A stretch of 64,000 nt of DNA, taken from Domibacillus sp. PGB-M46 (lineage in GTDB: Bacteria; Bacillota; Bacilli; Bacillales; Domibacillaceae). A model generated the notes under the pieces. The model made no database searches. It was not told where the DNA came from and was given only the letters and a program-made list of their open reading frames with translations. Location of the stretch: NCBI RefSeq assembly GCF_022668875.1, contig NZ_JAKGCR010000018.1:1-64000 (forward strand), read 5' to 3'. Both the position numbers and the translations under genes were made by a program. Below, in pieces: positions 1-8,865 of this stretch (the stretch's first letter is position 1; every line of letters starts with the position of its first letter).

Positions 1-96
1 CAATATAGTAGACTAAATATATTTTAAAAATGAGCAATTTTTTTGAAAATAAATAGCGAAAAATAAAACCGGAAGCCCTTTGTTTTTTTCAAAATA

Positions 97-128
97 AAAC
101 GGGGCAGCCGTTATCAGCTGCTCCGTTT
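97..128 (-). terminator. Rho-independent terminator (minus direction)
   Basis: A GC-rich inverted repeat (AAACGGAGCAGC paired with GCTGCCCCGTTT) is followed on the minus strand by TTTTATTTT. It lies about 185 nt beyond the end of the first minus-strand gene and is the likely end of that transcript. The flanking 1-312 stretch shows no other gene. Confidence 0.6.
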
Positions 129-312
129 GGGAAAAATGCTCTTTAACAATATTAACAATAATTAGACTTTTCAAACAATTATTTTTTTTATTTACTATTT
201 CGCTGAAAAAATAAAAGAAAGAGATCGATAAAGGGTTAATAGTAAGGCGGAAATGGGTAAGAACTTATATAAAGACTGAGTTTTGCAAAATGCAGATCCC
301 AATGTGATGCTA

Positions 313-552
313 TTAAGCTGAAGACTCTTGAACATGTGGATTTAGTGCCCTGTTGATAGCGGAAAGCGCAGGTGATTTATCACGATAATATTTACTAGTG
401 CATGTCCTCAAGCATGATACTTTAAAATACTTGTCTACATAACAAACATTGATGGCAGGCGTTTGATCTATCTTATAAAATGTTAAACATATCTCTGTTG
501 TCGGAAATGTTTCTAACGTTCTCAGCATGGTAAAAATGAAGTGTGGGGACAT
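313..552 (-). CDS. Small hypothetical protein (79 aa)
   Basis: I do not recognise a family. The start was set at the ATG reading MSPHFIFTML because AAGGGAG lies about 10 nt upstream; an in-frame ATG ten codons earlier has no such site. The residue pattern alternates beta-like stretches (INVCYVDKYFKVSCL) with a C-terminal helix (SPALSAINRAL), as in real small soluble proteins, and there is no signal peptide or membrane segment. It stands alone with a terminator-like hairpin downstream. It could still be a chance frame in AT-rich DNA. Confidence 0.45.
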   Translation of the reverse strand: MSPHFIFTMLRTLETFPTTEICLTFYKIDQTPAINVCYVDKYFKVSCLRTCTSKYYRDKSPALSAINRALNPHVQESSA

Positions 553-900
553 ATTTTTCTTTGGCTCCCTTCTTTTCAACAAAGATTGAGTTTTTCCAAA
601 TATATCATGACATTTTTATATTCGATAGAGGTCTATTTTGTCGAAAATGCGCTAATTTTGTAGAAAAATCATTATCTCTTCACACTATGTTCAAAAGTGT
701 TTATTTTTGTCATTCTATGAAACAGCATAAATGATGGTGAAAAGATGTAAAAATTGTTCTGAAACAAGAAATGCTCACAAAAATATACGTGCCCAGTGAA
801 ATGGTTTCATTGATTTGCTTCGAAGTCAAAACTTTTCCTTATTCACTTGTTTTCGTTTATGATGGGAAAGCAGGATATAGGAAAGGGGGACAAACAAGCG
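553..900. other. Intergenic stretch, no gene supported
   Basis: AT-rich sequence between a minus-strand and a plus-strand gene. A short reading frame here has neither a ribosome binding site nor protein-like composition. Promoters for both flanking genes must lie here, but I cannot point to a convincing one. Confidence 0.4.
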
Positions 901-1113
901 ATGAAACGATTTTTGTTTGCCTATCGAGTAGTATCAACAGGTACTGAAGGCGAGTTTAGCGTAGCCATGCCTGATGAAGAAGCAGCTCATAAGGCGATCA
1001 AAGCCAGAGTAGCAGATATCGAAATGACAGAGGAAGAAGATATCGAGATTGGCGACCTGTTGAAGGTATTAGATTTGAAAGACAATTATTATGAGTGTGA
1101 AGGCTGCACTTAA
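901..1113 (+). CDS. Small acidic hypothetical protein (70 aa)
   Basis: Starts at MKRFLFAYRV, preceded by GGAAAGGGGG; a longer reading from an upstream ATG lacks a ribosome binding site. The protein is soluble and strongly acidic in its second half (MTEEEDIEIGD) and ends in a CEGC pair, which hints at metal or thiol chemistry but is not diagnostic. A strong terminator follows within 30 nt, so it is a monocistronic unit. No family recognised; small size and charge resemble many Bacillaceae hypotheticals. Confidence 0.65.
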   Translation: MKRFLFAYRVVSTGTEGEFSVAMPDEEAAHKAIKARVADIEMTEEEDIEIGDLLKVLDLKDNYYECEGCT

Positions 1114-1140
1114 TGGCTGCTCAAAAGAAAGTATGATATG

Positions 1141-1175
1141 AAAAAAGCTGGCTGCCCTGCAGTCCAGCTTTTTTG
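1141..1175 (+). terminator. Rho-independent terminator
   Basis: AAAAAAGCTGG pairs perfectly with CCAGCTTTTTT around a 12-nt loop, 27 nt after the preceding stop codon. The A/T arms make it usable from both strands, so it may also end the convergent gene to its right. Confidence 0.8.
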
Positions 1176-1211
1176 TATTCCAGCTTTGTTAAGCTCCAAA
1201 GGCTATGTATA

Positions 1212-1595
1212 TTAAACTCTTTGAAGGGCAGCCCACTTGTTCAGGACATGGGGTGCTTCCAACATGAACAATGTTTGTTCTTTTGGATCTTTAAATTCAA
1301 TGTATATTCCATCGGTCAGTAAATCATTTAATTCGTATAGTGCCGTACGTTTATCTTCCAGCATACGCTCACTTATTTGATCGGTATCCACTATATCAAT
1401 CAAAAACACTGGTCTTTTTCTTCTGTTAAACATACCTGTTAAAAAAGAAGAGCCGCGGCTGTGATCATATTGCCAAATTAACTTTGATGTGGAGAGCGGC
1501 AAAGATACCAATGATTCTTTTGTTCCCGTATATTCAATAATGACACTGTATATATTCCTCAACCTATCAGCGGTTCTTGCTTTAAAATATCCCAT
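1212..1595 (-). CDS. Hypothetical protein (127 aa)
   Basis: ATG start with a textbook AGGAGG 6 nt upstream. Soluble, no signal peptide or membrane helix; contains VFLIDIVDTDQ and a mixed alpha/beta composition with a helical C terminus (LNKWAALQ). It is convergent with the upstream 70-aa gene. No family recognised and no function is inferred. Confidence 0.65.
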   Translation of the reverse strand: MGYFKARTADRLRNIYSVIIEYTGTKESLVSLPLSTSKLIWQYDHSRGSSFLTGMFNRRKRPVFLIDIVDTDQISERMLEDKRTALYELNDLLTDGIYIEFKDPKEQTLFMLEAPHVLNKWAALQRV

Positions 1596-1905
1596 ATTGT
1601 TCCTCCTGTATTTTTATAAGCTTCCCGCAAAAATATTTTATTAGGATAAATCTTAACTTACACACATTAGAAATGTATCATATATGCCTGCATGTAGTCT
1701 TGATTTTCACGTTATTTCCACCTTTTTACGCATACGAATAGTAAACCTAACCCTTAGTCGTTTGAAAGTATGCAGTACTGGCGTGAGCAGGAATAATAAA
1801 AGTATGAACAGCTGTTTAAAGTTTTGGTTACGAGTGCTCTATGAGGGATTCGAATAGCTGGAAGAGAGCAGCGTATAATTAATTCCGGAAAGGTGGTAAA
1901 ACACG
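1596..1905. other. Intergenic region between divergent genes
   Basis: About 310 nt of AT-rich DNA separating a minus-strand hypothetical gene from the GH25 lysozyme. It must hold both promoters. I see no repeat, hairpin or RNA gene. Confidence 0.4.
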
Positions 1906-2706
1906 ATGAAAATTGTCGATATATCTCATCATCAAGGCACTATTAACTGGGCTGCTGCAGCAAAAGAATTGGATCTGGCGATTCTTCGGGTGCAGGATGG
2001 CTCAAGTGTTCAGGACCGAACCTATTCCCAAAATACGGCTGGCTGCAAAGCAAATAACATTCCATTTGGCAATTATGCATTTTGCCGATTTGTTTCTATA
2101 GACGATGCGAAAAAGGAGGCGCAGGATTTTTGGAACCGAGGCGACAAAAACGCTTTCTTTTGGATAGCGGACGTTGAAGTAAAAACGATGGAGGATATGA
2201 GAGCGGGCACGCAGGCTTACCTCGATGAATTACGCCGCCTGGGCGCAAAAAAAGTGGGGCTGTATACAGGTCATCATACATACAAAGCATTTAATGCCGA
2301 TCAGGTAGATGCGGACTTTGTCTGGCTTCCCCGCTATAGCAGCCAAAAGCCGGACTACCCATGTGACTTGTGGCAGTACACCGATAATGGCCGTCTTGCT
2401 GGGGTGTCTGGACCTGTTGATTTGAGCCGGTTAAACAGCGGCAAAACATTAGCATTTTTCCTCAATACCATTACAGCGGCTTCGACACCAGGCACATACC
2501 GGATTTTCACCGGTACGTTCTCAACTGACGAAAGCGCAAAAGCAGCGGCAGATACAATCAAGCAAGTAACTGGTTTTCACACATTCCCGAAAGACAAGAG
2601 GGTATGGACAGGCACTTTCCTAAGCAGAGAAGCGGCAGAAGCCGGCCGAAATTTAATCGCCCGCAAAGTCGGTTTGAATCCCCAGATTCGTCATGAAGAT
2701 AAGTAA
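1906..2706 (+). CDS. GH25 family lysozyme with C-terminal SPOR-like domain
   Basis: The N-terminal ~185 residues form a glycoside hydrolase 25 (muramidase) domain: DISHHQG (Asp5) opens the barrel and the catalytic pair is in WIADVEVK (Asp89/Glu91); DLWQYTDNG and VDLSRLN close it. Residues ~195-262 carry two related strands-plus-helix units ([20 protein letters not shown] and [15 protein letters not shown]), the pattern of a SPOR peptidoglycan-binding domain. GH25 enzymes cleave the MurNAc-GlcNAc bond. There is no signal peptide, as in phage endolysins and spore or mother-cell autolysins, but no holin or phage gene is nearby. GGAAAGGTGG precedes the ATG. Confidence 0.88.
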   Translation: MKIVDISHHQGTINWAAAAKELDLAILRVQDGSSVQDRTYSQNTAGCKANNIPFGNYAFCRFVSIDDAKKEAQDFWNRGDKNAFFWIADVEVKTMEDMRAGTQAYLDELRRLGAKKVGLYTGHHTYKAFNADQVDADFVWLPRYSSQKPDYPCDLWQYTDNGRLAGVSGPVDLSRLNSGKTLAFFLNTITAASTPGTYRIFTGTFSTDESAKAAADTIKQVTGFHTFPKDKRVWTGTFLSREAAEAGRNLIARKVGLNPQIRHEDK

Positions 2707-2708
2707 CA

Positions 2709-2739
2709 CAAAAAAAGCCCTGGTTCTCCCTCCGGGGCT
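2709..2739 (-). terminator. Rho-independent terminator (minus direction)
   Basis: AGCCCC/GGGCT hairpin followed on the minus strand by a run of seven T. It sits in the convergent gap and would end the Gln/Met-rich hypothetical gene, although that gene stops 65 nt earlier. Confidence 0.6.
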
Positions 2740-2804
2740 ATACGTCTTTTCTTGCCATTACATCATGTACGCTGCCGGTATGTTTTAATGTCTGTTCTAT
2801 TTGT

Positions 2805-3182
2805 TCAGTGACGGGCTGAATTTTTAGGAACAGCTGACTGCTGCCAGTAGCCCTGGTTATTCATTGTTCCCTGAGGAGGCTGTGCCATGTTTTGTGCAGC
2901 CTGTCCACCCATCATACTTTGTGAAATTTGCGGGTTTTGTTGATTGGCTGGCTGCTGCTGAGCGCCTTGATTATTCATCATCCCTTGGAGAGGCTGTGTC
3001 GTGTTTTGCCCAGTTTGTCCACCCATCATACCTTGCGGAGCCGCTCCCATTAAAGAACTTAAAACCGTCTGGAAGAAAGGCTGGAAAGACCTGCTGCGTA
3101 TTCCTCTAACGATGCCAAGGATAGCGACACCTGTTGCAGCTATAGGCAACACAGATTTAAACATACTATTTCGGTTGTTCAC
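2805..3182 (-). CDS. Gln/Met/Gly-rich repeat protein with one membrane segment (125 aa)
   Basis: The GTG start (VNNRNSMFKS) was chosen because GAGGAG lies 9 nt upstream; ATG codons just upstream overlap or precede that site. An N-terminal hydrophobic stretch (SVLPIAATGVAILGIVRGI) could be a membrane anchor or signal. The rest is low-complexity, with two imperfect ~36-residue repeats of the form MMGGQ-x-x-QN-x-x-QP-x-QG-MNNQG-x-x-QQ. Such sequences occur in spore coat and surface proteins, but no family is recognised. Confidence 0.6.
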   Translation of the reverse strand: MNNRNSMFKSVLPIAATGVAILGIVRGIRSRSFQPFFQTVLSSLMGAAPQGMMGGQTGQNTTQPLQGMMNNQGAQQQPANQQNPQISQSMMGGQAAQNMAQPPQGTMNNQGYWQQSAVPKNSARH

Positions 3183-3477
3183 ACATTTCATCTCCTCATG
3201 ATTCATTGAAAAGGACCATTTGTAGTATGTGAAAAAGAAGGATCATTATTATGGATATTATTTTTTGCATGAGATGGATGATTTTAAAAAACATAAAAAT
3301 AAGGGTTTTTCCCCAATCTAATAACGGCCCATCAGGCGGTTAGGAAAACCACCCTGTACTTTCTATACTGGCCCTTTGTATTTTTTAGAAATGAACGTTG
3401 TTTGTATTGTTTTTTATACTGTGGAACGAAATCAAACAGTAATGGAACGTGAATCCAAAAAAGTGCAGGTGTTTTAA

Positions 3478-4056
3478 GTGCAATTATCCCCTAAAATTTA
3501 TCACTCGCTCGTTCGGCCAAAATGGTTTACAAAAATTTATATTCAAAATAACATTCAGCGGCACTTTGATTTAACGGGGCAGAAAGTGCTGGACTTCGGA
3601 GCGGGTACAGGTGCGAACTGCACGTTATGTTCACCTGATTATTACGTTGGCATAGATCCTGACACAAATAGGATTAACTTTGCCAAAAGGCTGTATGCGG
3701 CTTATCAATTTGAAGCATTTAGCGGCAATGAACTCCCTGTGGAAGAAAACAGCTTTGATGTCATTTTGATTATTGCGGTTCTGCATCATATTCCGCCAGA
3801 CATGGTTCGACATTACATTAAAGAATTCAAACGCATTCTAAGACCGAATGGAAAAGTAGTGGTCATTGAACCTTACTTATGTGATGCATCTCCGATCTGT
3901 AATTGGTTTATGAAAACCAACGATAAAGGGGATTATATTCAAAAGGAAGAACAGTATCTTGATTATTTCACAAAAGAACATTTTCGCTACAATGTGATCA
4001 GCAGGTTTAAAAAATGCTTTCTTTATAACGAATTATACTTTACAGCGTTTCTCTGA
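3478..4056 (+). CDS. Class I SAM-dependent methyltransferase
   Basis: A 192-aa protein with the Methyltransf_11 signature: motif I VLDFGAGTGANC near residues 38-49, an acidic strand-2 end (YVGIDPDTNRI), FDVILIIAVLHHIP as motif IV and an RILRPNGKVVVIEP post-motif. The acceptor cannot be predicted. GTG start with only a weak site (GCAGGTG). The C terminus looks short after strand 7 but the fold seems complete. It stands alone; the leader upstream contains partially self-complementary sequence of unknown meaning. Confidence 0.8.
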   Translation: MQLSPKIYHSLVRPKWFTKIYIQNNIQRHFDLTGQKVLDFGAGTGANCTLCSPDYYVGIDPDTNRINFAKRLYAAYQFEAFSGNELPVEENSFDVILIIAVLHHIPPDMVRHYIKEFKRILRPNGKVVVIEPYLCDASPICNWFMKTNDKGDYIQKEEQYLDYFTKEHFRYNVISRFKKCFLYNELYFTAFL

Positions 4057-4141
4057 TGTTTAGAAGCCTTAGTGGAAATGGGCTTTATCTGCAGTTCACC
4101 TGCTTGATTCCCGGCGATTCACATAAACGCTTCCTTTTATG

Positions 4142-4193
4142 AACAGTTAAGCAAGCTGAACTGCACTGCACATAGTCAGCTTGCTTAACTGTT
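4142..4193. repeat. Perfect 18-bp inverted repeat
   Basis: AACAGTTAAGCAAGCTGA and its exact reverse complement flank a 16-nt loop containing the direct repeat ACTGC-ACTGC. There is no proper T-run on either side, so it is a hairpin but not a classical terminator. It lies between the methyltransferase and phosphoesterase genes. Confidence 0.75.
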
Positions 4194-4303
4194 ATATAAC
4201 GCTTCTTTTACACTAACATTTTCACATTATTATAAAAGCCCATGAATTACCGGTAAAAGTTCATTCTAAATTCCTCTATAATGATAGGCGGAGGTGAAAT
4301 AGA

Positions 4304-5161
4304 ATGAAGTTATTGTTGTTGTTTGTATTGTTTATCGTTTCGCTGATCCTCTTTTACAAGGCTTATAAGAATACACATAAAGTGGCGTTTAAAAAAATTC
4401 ATTTGTCTTCAATAGATTCCATTGACTCAACCAGCTCTCTGGCTGTATTACACATTTCAGATATGCATCTTGAGAATATTTCTATTTCCCCTGAGCAGCT
4501 TTATAGCAAACTGGCAGGCGAGAGAATAGACCTTATTGCCCTCACCGGAGACTTTTTAGATAAAAAACGAAGTATCCCTCGATTAATTCCCTATTTAGAT
4601 GTGCTGAACCGCTTGAAGCCTCAATATGGTATGTATGCTGTATTCGGAAACCATGATTACCGTTTAAGCAAAACGGATTTTGACTCTTTAAAAAATATAT
4701 TGGAAAAGCACGGGTGTAAAACACTTCAAAATGCACATGAAACCATTTTGGTGGAAGGAAAACCTCTCAACATTATTGGAGTGGACGACTTTCATACAAA
4801 GAAAAGCGATTTGCAGGCATCATTTTCAGATGTCAAAGAAGGATACCGCCTTGTTTTAACTCATGATCCAAATATTGTTCTTGGCATGGAGAGTTACGCA
4901 TACCATTATCTTTTAGCTGGCCATTTTCATGGCGGTCAGATTTACTGGCCCAAGCCATACCATCTCGCAAAGCTGGGACGTACGATGATGCGGATGGATA
5001 TGATTAAAGGGCTGCACTACTATCATGAAAAACCTCTTTATATAAGTGAAGGATTGGGACAAACCTCTATTAACATAAGAGTAGGGAGCCGCCCTGAAAT
5101 CACTCTTCACGAACTATCCTTGAATACTGCTGAAAATGAGAAGGCTTTGACAGCCGTATAA
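4304..5161 (+). CDS. Membrane-anchored metallophosphoesterase (YkuE-like)
   Basis: Residues 1-20 form one hydrophobic segment (LLLLFVLFIVSLILFYKAY). The calcineurin-like core follows with its metal ligands in order: HISDMH, LTGDFLD, FGNHDY, LTHDPN and LLAGHFHGGQ. Family members include UDP-2,3-diacylglucosamine hydrolase-like and YkuE-type enzymes; the substrate here is unknown. At 285 aa it matches the family length. GGAGGTG lies 8 nt before the ATG. Monocistronic. Confidence 0.85.
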   Translation: MKLLLLFVLFIVSLILFYKAYKNTHKVAFKKIHLSSIDSIDSTSSLAVLHISDMHLENISISPEQLYSKLAGERIDLIALTGDFLDKKRSIPRLIPYLDVLNRLKPQYGMYAVFGNHDYRLSKTDFDSLKNILEKHGCKTLQNAHETILVEGKPLNIIGVDDFHTKKSDLQASFSDVKEGYRLVLTHDPNIVLGMESYAYHYLLAGHFHGGQIYWPKPYHLAKLGRTMMRMDMIKGLHYYHEKPLYISEGLGQTSINIRVGSRPEITLHELSLNTAENEKALTAV

Positions 5162-5333
5162 TATTAAAGATTTTTTTGGCGCTTGATTTCCAATTAAGGG
5201 AATGATAAAGTGGCTGTGATATCTTACTAGCCATCTGCCATTTGTATGTTACACATCTGAATTTCTTGTAAGGCAGACTCGTTTTAATCCCCGATTAAAT
5301 AACATAAAGTGTTGTAGTCTATACAGGCAATGA

Positions 5334-5557
5334 CAAGGACATGAGTGATTTTGACCGGCTCATAGAGAGGGAAGCCAAGACTGAAAGCTTCCCAGCGCAG
5401 CAAAATCACTTACCGCCTTGGAGCTGTACTGTCGAACCGGTACCGCAGCAGTGCGATAAAACTGACTGAAGCCATTGCTTTTTGAGCGGTGGGAATTTGG
5501 GTGGAACCACGAGGAAAAACACACTCGTCCCTTCTTAGGGATGGGTGTGTTTTTTTA
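5334..5557 (+). promoter_or_regulatory. T-box riboswitch leader, probably threonine-specific
   Basis: Base of stem I is CAAGG pairing with CCTTG; a second helix pairs AGTGATTTTG with CAAAATCACT; the distal arm is GGAAGC/GCTTCC. The 3' side of the specifier loop reads TTACCG, containing ACC (Thr) at 5412-5414. The hallmark T-box GGGTGGAACCACG is at 5499-5511, followed by an ACACACTCGTCCC/GGGATGGGTGTGT terminator with a T-run. T-box RNAs sense uncharged tRNA and permit read-through. The only downstream target is a decayed threonyl-tRNA synthetase fragment, so the element looks orphaned. Confidence 0.9.
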
Positions 5558-5569
5558 TATAAATAATCA

Positions 5570-5842
5570 TTAAATGATGTTCATCAAATATTTGCCAAAG
5601 AAATCATTCAGCAATTACAGCAGGCCGGTATACGGGCGGAAGGGGATACTCGTGAAGAAAAACTCGGCTATAAAATAAGAGAAGCACAAATGAAGAAAAT
5701 ACCGTACACATTAGTAGTAGGAGATGAAGAGTGTGCCAGCCAAACGGTCAATGTACGGTGTTACGGGCAAAGGAACGCAGGATAGAAACATTTAAAAGAA
5801 GTAGTGAAAAACCGGCTTCTGAACGGTATGGATGGAGTATAA
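5570..5842 (+). pseudogene. thrS: 3' remnant of threonyl-tRNA synthetase
   Basis: The frame encodes most of the class II anticodon-binding domain of ThrRS: AKEIIQQLQQAGIRAE, EEKLGYKIREAQMKKIPY, LVVGDEE, VNVRCYGQ, then an in-frame TAG and the expected C-terminal helix KHLKEVVKNRLLNG. The TGS, editing and catalytic domains (about 500 residues) are absent, and the remnant begins directly after the T-box terminator. B. subtilis has two ThrRS genes (thrS, thrZ), both T-box controlled, so loss of a second copy would be tolerated. A one-domain protein is unlikely because there is no start codon with a ribosome binding site. Confidence 0.88.
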
Positions 5843-5873
5843 CTAGTTATATCTCCACGGGTTCACAAAGAGA

Positions 5874-5910
5874 AAAGCGCCGCTTCTGAATGGGCAGCAA
5901 GTGGCGCTTT
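5874..5910. terminator. Bidirectional terminator
   Basis: AAAGCGCCGCTT pairs with AAGTGGCGCTTT. It lies between the thrS remnant and the convergent SIR2 gene and can serve both. Confidence 0.7.
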
Positions 5911-5916
5911 CTTTGC

Positions 5917-6735
5917 TTATGCTTCTTCTCGGACAAGTTTGAGTAAATCCGTTAAAAAAGCATGCAGGGCTTTTCCAGGGTTTTCATTTTGATAAATGAT
6001 CGGGATAATGCCTCTTTCTTTTAGGATCTTTTCTTTAATAGGGTTCGGTTCGTTCAGCAGGATAAACGATTTCGGCCTTAAATGCTCATACGTAGAAATT
6101 TTCCACTGGTTATGCAGTTTATAAAGCATATAACGGATATTAATATCTGAAAGGCTGTATCCGATAAAAAGCAGTGACTTCTCCAACGAATCGGACCGGA
6201 GCTTAATATCGAGTGACGTTTCGAAATCGAGTCTCTTGAAAAAACTTGATTCTGTTAGCACGATAGAGGAGTCATCGTCAAAGTCACCGTGAAATTTGAC
6301 AATCTGCGTTTTTCCTTCCTCAATTTGAGTGATATCCGCGACATTGGTAATTTTCGTATATGGCCTTCCATAAAAGTCATGTGCTTCTTCAAGCCAGCGG
6401 TCGAAATTGGTTGTATAAATTAAGGGGAAATTTAATTCAATCAGCATTCGGTGGATCTCCGAATGCTCCAGCTCAATTTTTGGATTATGCCATTTTCGGT
6501 CCATCCAGCTTCGCAGTTCACCCAGTGACCCTTTTTCTAAACAATAATACTCTGCCAGCGTTAAAAAGTCACGATCTCCCCATGCTGTAAACTCATCTGG
6601 GTCATAACCGAGATTTTCAGCAATCTGGTGAATCATTTCTGAGTAATCCGGCAGTCCCAAGTTTTTAGAGACGCCAGATCCGGCAAACAAAATGGCTTTT
6701 TTCTTTTTGATTGCAGCGGCTAACTCCTCTATCAC
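5917..6735 (-). CDS. Stand-alone SIR2-domain protein
   Basis: The 272-aa protein is essentially one SIR2-like (SIR2_2) Rossmann domain: NAD-binding AGSGVSKNLGLPDY (residues 18-31), TTNFD with Asn110/Asp112, FHGD with candidate catalytic His149, and FIGYSLSD (190-197). The zinc-binding cysteines of classical sirtuin deacetylases are missing. Such domains in bacterial immunity proteins (ThsA, DSR, SIR2-HerA) are NADases; this one has no fused sensor domain and no HerA, TIR, Argonaute or tail-tube-sensing partner nearby. GTG start after GGAG; 37 nt from the symporter gene upstream, so it may be co-transcribed. Confidence 0.8.
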   Translation of the reverse strand: MIEELAAAIKKKKAILFAGSGVSKNLGLPDYSEMIHQIAENLGYDPDEFTAWGDRDFLTLAEYYCLEKGSLGELRSWMDRKWHNPKIELEHSEIHRMLIELNFPLIYTTNFDRWLEEAHDFYGRPYTKITNVADITQIEEGKTQIVKFHGDFDDDSSIVLTESSFFKRLDFETSLDIKLRSDSLEKSLLFIGYSLSDINIRYMLYKLHNQWKISTYEHLRPKSFILLNEPNPIKEKILKERGIIPIIYQNENPGKALHAFLTDLLKLVREEA

Positions 6736-6772
6736 TTCTGACGGCTCCTTTCTTCTGGCAAGCGGGGTTACT

Positions 6773-8131
6773 TTAGCTTTTCCCCTGAATATGTTTTTTA
6801 ATGTAATCTTTTGTTATTTCACGAACTTCTTTGCTTAAGAACACAAGAGCGATGACATTCGGAACAATAATTAATGCCAGCATTAAATCAAGGAACTGCC
6901 AGATAAATTCTAGAGCCCCAACAGCCCCGGCTAAAATAGCCACTAAGTAAACAACGCGCATCAGCTTGGAAAATTGAATCCCAAATAAATATTCCGCCTG
7001 TTTTTCTCCGTAAAAAACAACCACCAGTACGGTAGATAATACGAAAAAGAACAAAGATATGGAAAGAATTATACCGGCAGCCCCATGACCGACAACGGTG
7101 GCAAATGCTTCGATTACCATCGTCGAAGCGTCATTCGCTTCGACTTCTTTCCAGGCACCTGATGTTAAAACAACGAGCGCGGTTGTTGTACAGACAATAA
7201 TGGTATCCACCAGCACTTCGAACACGCCCCATAAGCCCTGTTTGGCTGGATGATCGTTCATAGCCGTTGAATGGGCGATAGGCGCTGTTCCCATGCCTGC
7301 TTCATTTGAGTAAATACCGCGGGCAAGCCCCCAGCGGATAGCAGCAGCAACAGTTGCACCTGCAAAGCCTCCGGCAGCCGAAATAGGCGTAAAAGCGTGA
7401 TAGAAAATTAAGCCAAAGGCTGTTGGGATTTCAGACAGATTTCCAGCCAGCACAAGCCCTGAACAAATTAAATACAGAACGACCATGATCGGCACAAACT
7501 TTTCGGTAACAGAACCGATTCGTTTAATGCCCCCATAGGTTACGATACCAACAGCCAGCAAAACTGCAATCCCTGTTGCTAGCGGCGGAATACCGAAGGA
7601 AGATTCGACAGTGGTAGACAGGGAATTAGACTGGACCATCGTACTTGCAATCACTTCAAGCATAAGAAAAAACGCAAAAAAGGTGGCGACCGGTTTCCAG
7701 CCAAGTCCCTTTTCAATATAATGCATAGGCCCGCCGGTCCACTCGCCGGCCTCATTTTTTGTGCGGTATTTTAACCCGAGCACCACTTCTGAATATTTGG
7801 TTCCCATGCCAATAAGCGCAACGAGCCACATCCAAAAAATGGCTCCAGGCCCGCCCAGCCCAATCGCAAGAGGTACACCGACAATATTGGCTGCTCCGAC
7901 TGTGGAAGCCAGGGCAGACGTAGAAGCCTGAAAAGGCGTAACGGAACCAGGTGCATCCCCTTTCGAGAACATTTTGCCAAATGTCTGCTTCATAATGTGA
8001 GGGAAGTACCGGAACTGAAAAAAACCAATCCGGACATTTAAAATCAGGCCGCATCCTAATAATAAAATAATCATTGGCACTCCCCAGATCCATCCTGACA
8101 GCGAAGCGACGATTTGCTCAAAACTCTCCAA
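6773..8131 (-). CDS. Sodium:alanine/glycine symporter (AGCS family)
   Basis: A 452-aa polytopic membrane protein. Family signatures include GPGAIFWMWLVALIGMGTKY, the GGPMHYIEKGLGW loop and RGIYSNEAGMGTAPIAH. AGCS proteins import alanine or glycine with Na+ (DagA, AlsT). The start is TTG with GAGGAGG 6 nt upstream. The length is complete for the family. The SIR2 gene follows on the same strand; GNAT lies upstream, 80 nt away, also on the same strand. Confidence 0.9.
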   Translation of the reverse strand: MESFEQIVASLSGWIWGVPMIILLLGCGLILNVRIGFFQFRYFPHIMKQTFGKMFSKGDAPGSVTPFQASTSALASTVGAANIVGVPLAIGLGGPGAIFWMWLVALIGMGTKYSEVVLGLKYRTKNEAGEWTGGPMHYIEKGLGWKPVATFFAFFLMLEVIASTMVQSNSLSTTVESSFGIPPLATGIAVLLAVGIVTYGGIKRIGSVTEKFVPIMVVLYLICSGLVLAGNLSEIPTAFGLIFYHAFTPISAAGGFAGATVAAAIRWGLARGIYSNEAGMGTAPIAHSTAMNDHPAKQGLWGVFEVLVDTIIVCTTTALVVLTSGAWKEVEANDASTMVIEAFATVVGHGAAGIILSISLFFFVLSTVLVVVFYGEKQAEYLFGIQFSKLMRVVYLVAILAGAVGALEFIWQFLDLMLALIIVPNVIALVFLSKEVREITKDYIKKHIQGKS

Positions 8132-8212
8132 ATTATTTCCTCCTCAAATCTGTCCATTTGCGCCTCAACATGTTAAGCGCATACAATGATGCAAAAATAG
8201 TTAAAACCCTTT

Positions 8213-8779
8213 TTATTTAGCCTGATTGTATGTATGTTCCCGTAGAATAAGAATTTCATTGATTTCCTGCGGCTGTGTCCCATACAAAGCTTTTGATTGG
8301 TAAGCATGAACTTCCTGATAAACAGCAGCCATCTTCTCTATTATCCATCTATCTGATTTTGGTGCGGTAGACCAGCAATAAAGCTTCATTTCACTCAGTT
8401 CTTTAGTGACCGGGTGCCTGCGCACGTATTGAATGTGATCAATACATTGAAAGCCGATTTTTTTGTAAAAGTGAACCCGTTTAATCGTATCCGGTTCATG
8501 AATCGTCTCCGGTTCTACTTCAAGAAGGATAGGCTTTTTCTTCTTTTTTAACTGGTCCATGATTCGGCTTCCTAAACCTGCGCTCCGGTGATTACTATGC
8601 ACGAGTACGTAGTCTACAAACAAAAAATCTTCCCGTTCAAAATAAGCGAGTACATAGCCAGCACCTTCTTCAATCTTGTAGGAACAGCCTTTGTCTTTTA
8701 GAAGCCGCTCAAAATGCTCCTCTGATTTCATTTCATTTGCCGGAAAATATTCTGATAGTGCCATATACCAAGTGTTCAT
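8213..8779 (-). CDS. GNAT family N-acetyltransferase (188 aa)
   Basis: The acetyl-CoA binding motif A is visible as DYVLVHSNHRSAGLGSRIMD (the R-x-x-G-x-G/A loop), with the C-terminal FYKKIGFQCID segment typical of GNAT motif B. The start is the second ATG (MNTWYMALSE), 8 nt after AAAGGAGGA; the first ATG is too close to that site. Divergent from the ATP-grasp operon. The acceptor substrate is unknown. Confidence 0.82.
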   Translation of the reverse strand: MNTWYMALSEYFPANEMKSEEHFERLLKDKGCSYKIEEGAGYVLAYFEREDFLFVDYVLVHSNHRSAGLGSRIMDQLKKKKKPILLEVEPETIHEPDTIKRVHFYKKIGFQCIDHIQYVRRHPVTKELSEMKLYCWSTAPKSDRWIIEKMAAVYQEVHAYQSKALYGTQPQEINEILILREHTYNQAK

Positions 8780-8865
8780 TTTCATTCCTCCTTTGTCATA
8801 TACATATATAAACTATTAATCACTACCTTAAAAAAGTAGAAAATAAACAAAAAAATTGAAAAAAA

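Noticed and set aside
740-830. Possible 21-codon peptide MVKRCKNCSE
   Set aside because: CxxC-like but without a ribosome site or stop-proximal terminator; too short to support.
1906-2706. GH25 gene as evidence of a prophage
   Set aside because: No holin, structural phage or integrase genes adjoin; XerS lies 16 kb away and looks chromosomal.
3250-3400. Possible structured leader before the methyltransferase gene
   Set aside because: GGTTTTTCC and GGAAAACC can pair weakly, but no known riboswitch signature is present.
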